Position numbers and translations under genes: made by a program. Under the pieces are notes generated by a model. It did no database searches. It had not been told where the DNA came from and saw only the letters and a program-made list of their open reading frames with translations. 64,000 bases of DNA from Benincasa hispida (Eukaryota > Streptophyta > Magnoliopsida > Cucurbitales > Cucurbitaceae): contig NC_052358.1 in NCBI RefSeq assembly GCF_009727055.1, forward strand, positions 46,193,225 to 46,257,224, in the 5' to 3' direction. This document shows positions 13,009-25,393 of the stretch, piece after piece (the stretch's first letter is position 1; every line of letters begins with the position of its first letter).

Positions 13009-13990
13009 TTATGAATCAAGTATCCAGGCATAATGGTCATTTTCGACTAAACATGTTTTGAAGACTAGTAAATTATATTTACCTTCATTCTCTTTCTTCT
13101 TTTGAGCAAGGTATTTGGGGCAATTGCGTTTCCAGTGACCATTCACATTATAGTGGAAGCATTTGCCCTTGCCTTTCCCAGTAGCGGGAGCCTTCCCCTT
13201 CCCTTCTTTCTTTTTCTTGATCTTTTTAGAATTAAAGGTGGAAGAAACATACTTAGTTCCTGAGGATGAACCCTTATAGAACTTTTTGGAATAGGCAACA
13301 TTTTCCTCTCCTTCTATTGGTCCCTTACCTTTCATAAGGGACTCAAAAATCTATAACTGAATTTTGAGTCTCTGAGGGTTATGAACAAAATACAGTACAA
13401 TCTGACTACCCTTCATAGGGACTCAAAAATCTATAACCCTCATAGGGTAGTCAGATTGTACTGTATTTTGTTCATAACCGCATAGCTACGGAATTGAAGA
13501 AAACTCTTTGGAAGAGACTCTAAAATAAAGGAAATTTGACTCTGCTCATCGATGATCGTATCGTTCATTACGACGACATTGAACTAGATCGCCAGGTCGA
13601 GAACATATTCTTTCATTGATTGACTTTCTTTCATGCGTACATTGTAAATGTACTTGAGGGCCTTGTGTCGGATCTGAATGGATGGTTGTCCAAACATCTT
13701 CTGGATGGACTCCATGATCTGACGTGCAGGCATCATGGCCTCATACTTCTTGGTAAGAACGTTAGACAGACTTGCCAAGATGTAGGCTCGAGACTTATCA
13801 TTGGCCTTTATTCAATGGTCATAAGCATCCTTCAACACTTGGGATGTATTTCGAGTGGAGACTGAAGGACATTCCTCTGTCAAGACAAACTGTAGATCAT
13901 AAAAAACTAGAATCATATTGAGCTTAGATTTGCACATCGCATAGTTTTCACTAGTTCATTTCTCATTTTTAAGCAAAGAAATGATTGTGA
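13009..13990 (-). pseudogene. Copia gag and protease start, disabled
   Basis: The gag piece at 13584-13778 carries QSMKEYVLDL near its end. The nucleocapsid piece at 13009-13335 is lysine and glycine rich, with a zinc knuckle reading CFHYNVNGHWKRNC. Its second metal-binding cysteine is replaced by tyrosine, so the knuckle should bind zinc poorly. AWILDS at the end is the start of the aspartic protease (DSG) region. The two gag pieces are separated by a fold-back rearrangement (13377-13479) and stops. Gag would normally form the virus-like particle. Confidence 0.8.
13377..13479. repeat. Perfect 36-bp inverted repeat within Copia gag
   Basis: Arm 13377-13412 is the exact reverse complement of 13444-13479, with a 31-base spacer. 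The phrase ACTCAAAAATCTATAAC also occurs twice in direct orientation, at 13341-13357 and 13421-13437. The combination of direct and inverted copies fits a local template switch or snap-back synthesis during repair or reverse transcription. Confidence 0.9.
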
Positions 13991-16112
13991 AAGACATGTT
14001 GAAACATACAACAATAAATTGACCATATTAGTTATATTTGTCATAACCCATTACTTAATAATCCAATCAATTTAGCAAAAACATATGTAATCATAGAACC
14101 CTAATTAAACTATTGATTTTCATTTTTGCAATGATACTTCAGAGATTTAGAGCAACAGCCACGGAGGGTGATCAAATACTCCTCCCCTGAATTAAGACAA
14201 TCTTTGCCAATCACTAATACCATAATAACTCTTATTCCTATAGTTTTTAGCTTCCGTGGATTTGGTCAAAGATTCATTAATTAACTAAATTCATCCGATA
14301 AGTGTGACCCTCGCGTTTTTGGATCCCAGAGATAAACTTCAACAGGCTATCGTAGGGAAAGAAAAATGTTTAAGATTAACCTAAGAAACACTATCTGTTG
14401 CTGGAGTTTGCGTTGTTTCGACCCCTATGATTAGACCCTCCGAAGGAATGGTCACTTTAGGATGACACGTAGGCGGACCATAGGAATCTCATGGTGCAAC
14501 CTAATAGAGGAGACCGTAGAATACGTTGACACGCGTCCCTCTCACACTTACTATGAACACTTTCTCCATTCACCTTGTTATTGACCCATGTAAACACTTT
14601 TCAAAGGGAGACCATGCCCAGGGCGACACGAAGCTGAGCATGAATCTGATAGTGTAAACTCTTAGGGACGTGAGAGCCGAAATTTGATATATCACACATA
14701 CCAACATCATCCCACTAAAGTATTCTAATATTTTTAGGATTTTATTATACTTAGTTAAAACACAGCTAATGAATTTATCTAAGTTCTTTTAATTTGCTTA
14801 ATATAACATCTATATTGAATAGTTTAACAATACTTTATTTTATTTATTAAACTCTTTTAATAAAATCAATCATTTATTGCACGCTTATAAAATATTTGCC
14901 GAATTCACCTTCTAGGTTGGTTCTCAGGTGGAGGTGTTCCTTTTCTGTCAGCTTAAATACCCCTTTCTAGACAGAACCTTTCTTAGACAGAGGTCCTTTA
15001 TGGATAATTATTTTATAAATTTAATCTTTAGTTAAATTCATTTTAATCCTATTAAAATAAATTAAAAATATTAACCTATTCCGAATCCCATTAGATAACA
15101 TAAGTCTATGTTGATTAATTTTAAACTATTTAAAGATTAATTTGGACCTATGATTGCATGCAACTCTTGATTATAGATTTTAAACTATCTCATTAAAACT
15201 ATAACACTTATATATTTTAATGATTTATTAAAACCTATAAATTTTCATCTAATGACATTGATTAAATACGAAAATTATATTTATCTAAGTAATGTCATGC
15301 TTAATGCAAGTTCAATTTTTATTTGTTAAATATAACACTTATATAAATCATTCATGAAAAACAAGCATTCACATACATACTATTTATCCTAACAATTTTA
15401 ATATATAGCATGATGCATGAACATGCTCATGTTAATCATACATCACTAACATAACACTTATATCATGATGCATAGAGGTTATTTCGTGCTTTAGACGTTC
15501 TTTGAGGCGTTGATAAGCAACAGGCCTAGACATGGGTGCCTAAGACTAGAAGGGTGTGCGATGACTGAGGTATGCGTTGGTCGAGAGAGGAGGCTTGAGC
15601 GAATACTCGCCTAAGCGTTGATTAAGGCTAAGCCTATACGTTGAGATGGGGCTGAAGCACCTAGCTTAAACACCCAGTTAGTGGTCTAAGTGGCGTGATT
15701 AGGGCCTTAAACAAGAATGACTGGCCTAGGTGTCACCCTAATGGGCCATCTGATCATGCAACCCTTAGTATAAAAAGAAGTCTGAAAGGAAGAACTCGGC
15801 TTGCGCAATCCACCTATGCCACCGAGGAAGTACTGCTGCCAAATTAAAGCATGATCTGTACTGAAGAAGATCCTAGGCTACTAAGAGAAAACAGACCAAA
15901 CCACTTTGAATACAGACTCGAAAGCAAATTAATTATGCCCAAAAATGCAGGGGCCCTTACAAATTAACTTTGAAATGTAAAGAAAGCTTTAAAATCAGAG
16001 GTAATCATCCCGTAATATCCATCAATTCACGTCTACAACTACATCTAAAACCCACTAAGACTGCAAATATAATTCAATGCATCAATGGAATTTGGAATAT
16101 CAGAACAACCTG
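13991..16112 (-). other. Copia untranslated leader of the first body
   Basis: No gene was found. The segment lies between gag and the PBS. Its phrases match the leader of the second Copia body. One example is a block at about 14550-14680 with CATTCACCTTGTTATTGACC, which occurs here once but three times in tandem in the other element. The GC-richer stretch at about 15480-15900 has no counterpart I recognise. Confidence 0.6.
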
Positions 16113-16124
16113 GCTCCGATATTA
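16113..16124 (-). promoter_or_regulatory. Decayed Copia primer-binding site
   Basis: On the minus strand this reads TAATATCGGAGC, compared with TGGTATCAGAGC, the usual site for initiator methionine tRNA. Three positions differ. It sits two bases from the LTR end at 16127, exactly where a PBS belongs. Confidence 0.65.
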
Positions 16125-16126
16125 AT

Positions 16127-18116
16127 TGAAGAAACTCTAAAACTTGAGAACCAATGAGCGGAAGCAGATCATTCCAAACCCCATTGTGAAAGAACAAGAA
16201 ATTTCCAATCAAACAACAACAGTTATGTATAACGAATAAATTACAACATGCTACAAAGGTAAAAACAAAGGGGTCGAGTAAACATACCTTTGAAGAATCT
16301 TTTCTTTTAGTATTTCCTCGATCGAACTCAACAACGTGTCCCACAGCACGAACGTAACACGTCTCTGGAAAATCCTCGAACAGCAACGAGTGAAACTCAA
16401 TCCTCAACCCTCGAATAGAAACTTGACACTACCATGAGGCTATCTTGGTATTCTCGATGTGAGAATCCAGAAGGTGTGGGCTCTGTATGGATTTGGAAGA
16501 GGGAATGAGGAACTGGAAGTCTATTGTGTAGACTTATGTACTCAATCGTTTAGCAAGTGAGTCACTATCGTATAGTATCCTTGGTCGGTCGTTTACTCTC
16601 TCAAAACTATCGTATAACTTTTTCTATTTGCACGTGGATTGTGTGTTATGATAAAATGAAAACAAAATTCACTTTATCCCACTGGTTGCCATAAACTGTC
16701 CATAACCAATCACTTAAGTTGGTTGTTGGAGAAAACCGAAATCAATTATCTTATAATTAATTTATTATAAATAAGTATAATAACTAATTTATCATATTAT
16801 ATTTATAACCTATAGTTTTAATGTCACATCATATGCAACATATAAACTATAGTTCTTTTTCTCCTTTGCGGCATTTAATATAAATCATATTTATATTAAT
16901 TCCTCCAATCAAATAATGTATCAAATACATTAAATCAATTATATCACATATAATTGAATTGATTTAATTATATCATATATAATCAAATTCCCTCTTGTTA
17001 ATTTGAACACTTCAAATTAACCTAAAAACTGATTCTCAACATAAATCCATTGAGTTACCAAGGGGACCTTATGGACCTATAGCTTGAAGCTCTAACGGTA
17101 TATGAAGAACTGACTAAACTCTTTAATCACGATATCCACCATCCGTTAACTACCGGGCACTCCATTAAAGACCGACACCTACATTCTTCACACTACAAAT
17201 ATATTTTTGTGTCCATCAGATATAACCAATCAACAGTACGATGACTCTTCATAAATCGCTCGTAAGTACAGCTAGACCAATTTACTATTTTGCCCCTGTA
17301 GTTACATCTAACTCCTTAAGTATCATTGATCCTTCTAATGAACAATACATCATAGTCCCACTATGAGTAAACCATTCTCAGGCCAAGAGAAAGTGTGGCA
17401 CCACATTGTTCAAGCCCTGAAACCAGCCCTTAACGGAGCAATTTATCTACTTACCTCTGCTTCGGGAAAGGAGTGAATTTAATATTATGTAGCTGAGTTC
17501 CCAGCTCCCCTATCAGACGAATTTCCAAAGTGGTACGTTTGAGTCGGTGATTTGGCCACTCGTACCCATGCAAATCAAAGGACCGCTCTCATAGGTAGGA
17601 GTTCCTAACTCACTCAGGATTAAAGTCATGTTACCTATGGTCATCCTAGTGAAATGAATGTCTCTGTCATGAATGGCATTATATAACGAGACTAAACATT
17701 TCGTGGTCCTGTCTTATACAAACTCCTTTGTATAGAGCATCTCTGCTTGCATGTCTAATACATGAATGGTCAGGATCAGACCATTTGTAGCAATTTACAA
17801 CACTTGTAACATCTACAAAGCGAGCCACACTCGTAGCGTTACCAGGATAAGGTTTCCCTCCGTTATCCATATACTACGAACCATTTAGGTTATCAGTTAA
17901 AGCACAATCCATTTATATGTCTCCACATACATGCTTAAGTTACAACGATAACCAGGGATCTTAGTTTGTTAGTTTAGGTTAACGCAACTAAAATATCTCA
18001 TATTTCATAGACTGAAGTGAATAAAATATCTCATATTATAAATCATCAAACTGTTTGTTCATATAGATGTTTACAAGCTACAGGACCCTACGAGATTTAG
18101 GGCATCAACCCCAACA
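16127..18116 (-). mobile_element. Copia LTR (subfamily B), 5' LTR position
   Basis: On the minus strand it starts TGTTGGGGTTGATGCCC at 18116 and ends in GAGTTTCTTCA at 16127, about 2.0 kb. The PBS-like site lies just beyond its end, so it is the 5' LTR of the body to its left. Its start and end match the solo LTR at 7875-9791 and not the LTR at the other side of that body (1686-9914). Its right edge cuts abruptly into the RNase H gene of a second Copia element. Confidence 0.75.
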
Positions 18117-19560
18117 AATACAACTTTGCTTGATATTCCTCCACACTACTGCTTCTCCATTCAGAATGAATATTGACCCTGAAATTGATTTCCTTGAATC
18201 AATATCGGTCTAAAAGTCAGAACCAGTGTATCCAGTAAGGATCAGATCTTTAGCACCATACACGAGTATATTATTCTTCGTCCTCTGAAGATACTTGAGG
18301 ATGTTCTTAACGGCTGTCCAATGATCATATTCTGGATTGGACTGAAATCTTCTGACTATTTTGACTGCACAGCATATGTTGGGACAAGTACACGACATGA
18401 CATACATCAAGCTCCCTACAGTTGATGCATATGGAATTCGATTCATAACTTCAATATCTTAAGGTGTCTTAAGACTTTGTTCCTTTGACAGATGAATTCC
18501 ATGTCTGAAAGGCAACATTCCTTTCTTGGAATTTTGCATTTGATATCTAGAGAACATCTTGTCTATATAAGATGCCTGAGATAATGCTAAAGTTCTGTTC
18601 TTTCGGTTCTGAATTATTTGGATCCTAAGAATATATTATACTTCACCCAAATCTTTCATTTGGAATTTTGTAGCAAGCCATCTTTTGACGTCAACTAGAA
18701 ATTCTACTTCATTTCCTAGGAGTAAAATATCATCAACATACAACACAAAAAAAGTGACAGTTTTGTTAACGATTTTCTTGTAAACACAAGATTCGTCAAC
18801 ATTTTGGTCAAAGCCATAAGATTTGATCACACTGTCAAATCTTATATTCCAGGATCACGATGCTTGTTTCAATCCATAAATGGATCGATTAAGCTTGCAA
18901 ACCTTTTTCTCTTGACCCCGTTCAATAAATCCTTCTGGTTGAGACATTTTGATACTCTCTTTATGATAGCCATTCAGGAATGTTGTCTTAACATCCATTT
19001 TCTAGATTTCATAATCACAAAATGTGGCTATAGACAAGAGTATTTTAATAGATTTAATCATGGCAACCGGAGAGAAGGTTTCTTCATAGTCCACCCCCTC
19101 TCTTTGGGTAAACCCTTTTACCACAAGCCTAGCTTTGTAGGTCTGTACCTTTCCAGCTTGGTCTCGTTTTCTCTTATAGATCCATTTACAATCAATGGGT
19201 TTTATCCCTTCTGGTTAATCTACAACGTTCCAGATTGAATTAAAGTATATTGACTCCATTTTAAGATCCATGGCTTTAATCCACTGTAATTTGTTCACAT
19301 CATCCATTGATTGTTTGAAAGTTAATGGATCCTCTAAGCCGTCATCAGGTATGATGACTTGAGTTTTAGTTAAACCCATGTATCGGTCAGGCTGTTGTAC
19401 AACCCTTCCACTACATTGAGGCATTCGCAATTCTTGAGAAGGACGTAGAGTATCAGTTTCATCAACAACTCTTGTTGATGAACCTGCGGGATCTACAACT
19501 CTTGTTGATGCCTTTGTCGTTTCTCTGGTCATTTCATCTATTACTAGCCTATTGCGAGGT
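18117..19560 (-). pseudogene. Copia reverse transcriptase and truncated RNase H
   Basis: Reading leftward on the minus strand there is the linker with AMDLKMESIYFNS (19215-19532), then reverse transcriptase phrases around 18850-19150. The catalytic box follows as LYVDDILLLG with both aspartates intact (18636-18830), then STVGSLMYVMSCTCPNIC and YGAKDLILTGYTGSDF (18210-18446). RNase H begins with SRKSISGSIF but stops after about 30 residues, where the subfamily B LTR starts at 18116. The 3' end of this gene and its own 3' LTR are therefore absent here. Several in-frame stops also disable it. Confidence 0.85.
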
Positions 19561-19721
19561 TGGTGACTCTTGATGTGGTCTTGCTTTAGGAAAGTTACAT
19601 TTGTTGATATAAATACTTTATCTTCCTGAAGATCATAAAAATAACCACCTTCTGTCTCTTTAGGGTAGCCTATAAATAGGCATACTTTTGAACGACGTTT
19701 CAGTTTTTTTAGGATTTTGCA

Positions 19722-20440
19722 CTAACACGTGTGTTGGGCATCCCCATATCCTAAAGTGATGTAAACTACCTTTACATCCTCTCTAGAGCTCGTAAGGTGT
19801 TTTAAAAAGACTTTTGAGGGAATTACGTTCAAAATATACACCACAGTCTCAACTGCGTGTCCCCAAAAAGAATTTGGCAACTGGGCATAACTCATCATAG
19901 AACAAACCATGTCTAACAAGGTTCTATTTCTCTTTTCTACCACACCATTTTGTTGTGGGTGCCAGGTGCTGAGTTGTAATTGAATTCTATGTTCTATCAA
20001 ATAGTCATGGAATTTCAAGTCCATATACTCACCACCTCGATTTGATAGAAATTTTTTAAGCTTTTTTCCTAATGGATTCTCAACCTCTACCTTATATTCC
20101 TTGAACTTTTCAAATGTATCAAACTTATGATGTATTCGGTAACTATGCCCATATCTAGAATAATCATCAACGAAATTGATGAAATATTTATACCCTTCTC
20201 TAGCTTTAACATTCATCGGACCACGGAGGTCTGAATGTACCAACTCTAAGGATTTTTTTTGGCTCTAAGACATTTTCCAGAAAAGATCTTTTAGTCATTT
20301 TACCCTCAAGACAAGATTCATATGGTGGTAATGAACTGTCTTCTAACTGAGTTAGATAACCGTTCTTACCAATCTCTCAATCCTATTGAGATTTATGTGA
20401 TCAAGTCTCAAGAGCCAAAGATAGGTATTTGGAGAAACTT
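19722..20440 (-). pseudogene. Copia integrase with altered catalytic residue
   Basis: The core is nearly continuous at 19722-20243. It shows VHSDLRGPMNVK, NFVDDYSRYGHSY, FLSNRGGEYMDL and STWHPQQNGVVEKRNRT. The family motif around the second catalytic aspartate is SDRGGEY; here it reads SNRGGEY, so one DDE acid is asparagine. The pre-integrase zinc region lies just right of 20243 in broken frame. The C-terminal end of the fragment (19722 to about 19800) contains a frame change. The product could not catalyse strand transfer even if made. Confidence 0.85.
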
Positions 20441-20477
20441 TCCTTTTCTTATTTTGAGTTTTAGTTGTTTTAAACAT

Positions 20478-21053
20478 CTATATATTCAAAACAGCTTTTA
20501 CCTCAATCGGTTTTAACATGTACAAGTTATTTTCTAATTTTGCAGAACAAATATTAATATCTTTCGAAGTAATGAACACTTCATTATTTTCAAAAGAAAA
20601 TTTGTAATTTTGTTCTAGCAAACATGAGACGGATATTAAATTCCTTTTCACAAAAGGAATATAATAAACATTTTCAAGTAAAATGTATCTGTCTCCTATA
20701 AATAACTTGATATCCCCTACTGCTTTAGTAACAACCTCCCCAGTCCCTATCGTAAAGGTTTCTTCGCCTTCTATAAGTTGTCTCCAGAAACTAGTTTCTT
20801 GAGAGAAAATACAGATATAATTAGCGGCACCTGAATCTATTATCCAGGTCTTTTTATTGTTTTCCACTAAGCATGTTTTGATGACTAGTAAATCATATTT
20901 ACTTTGTCGCTAAAAAACTTTAGATGAGTTGGGAGATATAGGACAATCCTCTGTTAAAACCTTTTTTGAATCATCATTTGCTATTAATTTGTATGTTGAA
21001 TTGTTATTACCATTAAACACAGCAAAAGCGAGTATTTTAGAAGAATTCGACAT
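20478..21053 (-). pseudogene. Copia gag remnant fused to protease; most of gag deleted
   Basis: Gag starts at the ATG at 21053 with MSNSSKIL, but after about 45 residues the frame stops near 20910. It resumes directly with the end of the nucleocapsid (YDLLVIKTCLVENN) and the aspartic protease, TWIIDSGAANYIC (20478-20867). The bulk of gag, including the zinc knuckle, is missing. The protease keeps the DSG triplet. Downstream, YYIPFVKRNLISVSCLL leads into pre-integrase. Such an element could move only with proteins supplied by another copy. Confidence 0.8.
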
Positions 21054-21598
21054 GCTAAAATTTTTAAATATATTCTTATTAGTAAATTGCAACTAAATCC
21101 AAATAAAATTTTAGCAAAAAGTAATAATGTACCCATAATCACTATTTATTTGCAACGATACTATAGTGAGTCGGAATAAGTGCTACCGAGGGGCAGTCAA
21201 ATGCTTCTTCACTAAAGCAAGACAATCTTGACTAAATACTATCTCCAGAATAACTCATATTCTAATAATCATTTAGCTACCATTTTTTGTCAGAATTTAC
21301 TAACACTTTAGTAATTCTGTAAGTGTAACCCTCCATTTTCAAACCTCAGAGGTCGGCCCTAACGATGTTACCAAATTGGAAAGTCAAGGTTGGAAAACGA
21401 CCTAAGAAATCCTATCCATTTCTGGAGTTTGAGTTGTTCCGAATCATATGTTACAACCCTTTGAGGGGATAGCCATCGTTAAAAACTAGCAAGGTCGACT
21501 TAAAAATGACAAGCAGGCACAACATAGGAATCTCACGATCCAAACAAATGGAAGAGATCATAGGACTTATTAACACATATCCTTCACCCACTTACTAT

Positions 21599-22060
21599 GA
21601 ACTACTTCCTCTATTCACCTTGATATTGACCCATACAAACACTTTCTGAATGGAGGTCACTCCCAGGGTGACATGAAGCGTCATATGAATCTCACGGTGT
21701 GAACTTTCTAGGGAGTGAGTGTTGAAATCAATATATCGTATATTTGATTTTACATTGAACGACTTCCCCTCATTCACCTTGATATTGACCCATACAAACA
21801 CTTTCTGAATGGAGGTCACTCCCAAGGTGACACGAAGCGTCATATGAATCTCAGGGTGTGAAACTCTTAGGACATGAGAATGAAAATCAAAACATCAGTT
21901 TTTATTTTACTGTGAACAGCTTCCCCTATTCACCATAATCTCGATTTATGTAAACACTTTTCGAATGGAGGTCACTCCCAGGTTGACACAAAGTATCACA
22001 TGAATCTTGATTGTGAACTCTTAGGGACGCGAGAGCTAAAAATAACATATTGTATACGTT
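21599..22060 (-). repeat. Three tandem copies of a ~157-bp leader unit
   Basis: Units begin at 21599, 21757 and 21913, giving periods of 158 and 156 bp. Units one and two share TATTGACCCATACAAACA and GGAGGTCACTCCCA almost unchanged; unit three is more diverged. They lie in the untranslated leader of the second Copia body. The related first body has a single copy of this block. Confidence 0.85.
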
Positions 22061-23029
22061 ATTAATCTCTCACTAAAGCATTCTAGTATACTCCCACTGA
22101 AGTGTTCTAATAACATATCATATATGTTATTAAACTCCCATGAAAGTATCCTATTATCTGTTTGGGCATATTTTTACTTAGGTTTGTTTTGGCTAATTTA
22201 AACAACCTAAGTCTAGGTGTTTATCCAAGTATAATGTTTATATTTGGATTTAACCTACGATGTTTAGGTGATAAACCAGTTTTAAAACCTCACATCGTTC
22301 ACGTATTGCTCATAAAATTGGTTAACAACGCTCGATTATTCGACCATAATCTCCAGGTAGGAGGTGTTCTGCAGACCATCAACTTAAGTACCTCCAATCT
22401 TAGATAGGATTATATAACGGTTGAGTTTGTAACCACATTTTACAAGATGTCGACCTCTTTTTTAACTATTAAAACAAGCGGTTAATCTACGTGAGCATGC
22501 AGTTTATCTTTGTTATGGATTTTAAACGTCTAACCCAATTTTATATTAACTTACAAAATTTTAGACATGCTAACCATCCACAACATACATCAAAGACATT
22601 CGATATTTAATATAACATTTATATTAAAATATTTGAAACCCTATACATGCATACTATATATTATAACGTTTTATAACATACTTTCAATGCATGTAACATG
22701 CTTCCGATGGTGGAATTTTAAATCTACATGGTATACTTTATGCACATACAAGATTTATTTAATTATAACATACATCACATGCATAAATAATTAAACAAAG
22801 ATTAATATGGTTTTAATTTTGGCATTATCAAGCAAACAAAAGCCTAATTATTACAAAACTTAGCAAAAATCGGCTCCAAAACACTTCTGGATCGCTCAAA
22901 CCACCTTGAACCAGACCTCCACATCTCGAATCGGACCTCCAATGCTCAAAATGGGCAGACCCGGGAAAAAACCATCGAATACCATCAAGCATCGAGTATG
23001 CCATCAAACATCGAGTATTTCACTAAATA

Positions 23030-23275
23030 CCATCGAGTTGCATCGAGTACCATCGAGTATGACATCATGCATCGAGTATTTCACAAAATACCATCAAGTT
23101 GCATCGAGTATTTCATGAAATATCCATCGAGTAAATGCATCGAGTACCATTAAGTATGGCATCGTGCATCGAGTAGTTCATGAAATTCCATCGAGTAAAT
23201 GCATCGAGTACCATTGAGTATGGCATCGTGCATCAAGTATTTCATGAAATTCCATCGAGAATTCCATCGGGCATC
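23030..23275 (-). repeat. Minisatellite built on CATCGAGTA
   Basis: Irregular units with the core GCATCGAGTA recur. The last two (about 23132-23196 and 23197-23260) are close 65-bp copies containing AGTATGGCATCGTGCATC and TTCATGAAATTCCATCGAG. The array lies in the leader of the second Copia body, about 280 bp before its PBS. Confidence 0.8.
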
Positions 23276-23555
23276 GAGTTTGTATCAGTGATTTGAATTT
23301 CCAATTCCTGCTGCTTGACCTTCTTTTTCTTCAATTACATTCTAATTGCAACTCTAATGACTCCAATCAAATTACAGACACGTAAACACATATTAAGACC
23401 CATCAAATAAGAGTCAATTACAAGAGTTATAACATAATTAAAGAGAAAACAGTGTCAAAACTCAAGAAAACCATATTAGTTCATCATTATCATACTACTT
23501 ACGAAAATCACCCACCAAAACTCAAATTAATGCTAATTGAGTGCTTAAATCACGC

Positions 23556-23567
23556 TCTGATACTAAT
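23556..23567 (-). promoter_or_regulatory. Copia primer-binding site
   Basis: GCTCTGATACTA starts at 23554, so the site spans roughly 23554-23567. On the minus strand it reads TAGTATCAGAGC, one change from the initiator methionine tRNA complement. It directly follows the LTR end at 23568 on that strand. Confidence 0.8.
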
Positions 23568-25393
23568 TGTTGGGATATACAAGCATGCAACAGAAGAAAA
23601 CAGAATCAATAAGCACTCTAATTACATTTAATTTGAGTTTTAAAAGCATACTTTGACAGAAAGTCGGAAGAGGGTTTCTTAATAACATACCTTTGATGAA
23701 TTCTCCCAAATTCAAACTGCTCTTCACGTGATTTCAACTCCAATTTTCTAGTGAACCACCAAGAGATCTTCTCTACTATTCTCAGCTTTGAATTTGAGTG
23801 GTGGAACTCCAATTAGAGTGAATTTGTGAAGGGTGTATGTGTGGGTTTTTAGTGAAGCTGAAGTTCTGCAGTAGTCTTCTAAAGAACTTAGAAATTCTTC
23901 TTTTCAATCTCCAATTTTAGAGTTTTTATGTACAAAGTGCATGCAAGCACTCAAACTCAGCTCAATGCCAGCAGCAACTTTGTGAAGAAGTGGGTTTTGT
24001 GTGTAAATTTGGGAGGAACACCTCCTACTTGGTGTAAAATGTGGGAAAAACCCACTCAAACCAAGTTTTCATTTTTCAATTTTCAAATTTTAATCAATTC
24101 TAAAATTAACTAAAATTTGATTTAATTAATTCATAATTAATTAAACCAAAATTCAATTTCTCAAATTGAATTGAAATTGAAAATTAATTTTATTTTTAAT
24201 TAATTAAACATATTCAATTAATTAACTAATTTAATATCAAATATTAAATTAATCACATACCCAATTTTTATCATGAATCTTATTCATGTAATTAATATTT
24301 AAATCATTATTTAAATATTATAAACTCTTCAATTTCATTTATTTCAATAAATTAAACGTTAATTATATCAAATATAATTACACAAACCCTAATTTTGAAT
24401 TTGAACTTATTCAAAATCAAACCATAATTTCAATTTGAACAGTTTCAAATTGAAATTCAGTTTGAACAATTCGATTTGATATCATTCCAAATTCACTCAA
24501 TTTATTAATTCAAGGTGTTCATGTTTTATGGGCTAGTAGAGGGACCATATGGAGCTACAGATCATGAGCTTCAACGATTTAAGATTAATTGGCTAAAACT
24601 CTTTAGACCAAATTAATTAGTATTTGTTAACTATCAAGTCACACCACTATAGCTCGATAGCTGCACTATTCTCACTGTAGATATATTTGTGTCCACTTGA
24701 TTTAAACATAATCGGTAAGCCGACCATTCATAAGTTGTTCGTAACAATGGTTGGGTCAATATGTTGTTTTATCCTCGATATTAAATCTTACTCCTTGAGT
24801 TCCACTGATCCTCTAATGAACAATTGGTTTGTGATCCAATCATCAAATCGGATCCTCTTGGGCTAATGAGAGGGTTGGGCCCCTTGTTCAAATCTTGGAT
24901 TCAGTACTTAAGAGAATAACCTTTCTTCTATCCCTAAATCGGGTAGGCGTGAAGTTCTTATTGCACCCTATATCCCCAACTATCTACCCGATCTTACCCC
25001 TGAAATGGGAGGCTTATTTAGCCGGTGCTGTTAAGCCAACCCTCACCAATGCAAATCTAAGGATAATCCCTAATAAACAAGAGTCCATAGCTCAGGATTA
25101 AGATCGAGTTACTTAGGTCATCTAAGTGAAATAGTCAATCTTAAATAGTAAACAGCGTTATAAAGTAAGAGTGACTTATTTCTTGATTCGATCTTATGCA
25201 AACCCATTGTATAGAACGCCCCCACTTCTCATGTCAATACATGAATGAATTAGTATCACTTCGTCTGTAGCATCTTTACAACAACTTGTAACAACTACAT
25301 AGTGGGTCGCATCCAATAGTGTTACCAGAATAAGGTACCCAACCTTATTCGTATGCTTTATAAACTGTGAGTTTTAGTACATACAACCCAACA
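23568..25393 (-). mobile_element. 5' LTR of the second Copia body
   Basis: On the minus strand it begins TGTTGGGTTGTATGTAC at 25393 and ends TATATCCCAACA at 23568, 1826 bp. The PBS follows at once. The right flank (GAAGG) is the broken edge of another LTR, so this element inserted into older LTR sequence. Short open frames inside it are not genes. Confidence 0.85.

Noticed and set aside
16045..16407. 120-codon minus-strand open frame
   Set aside because: It spans the Copia LTR end and PBS and has no recognisable domain. It is best explained as a chance frame in U5 and leader sequence.
23030..23275. Short direct repeats that might suggest a CRISPR array
   Set aside because: Units are contiguous and variable without unique spacers, lie in a plant Copia leader, and have no cas genes.
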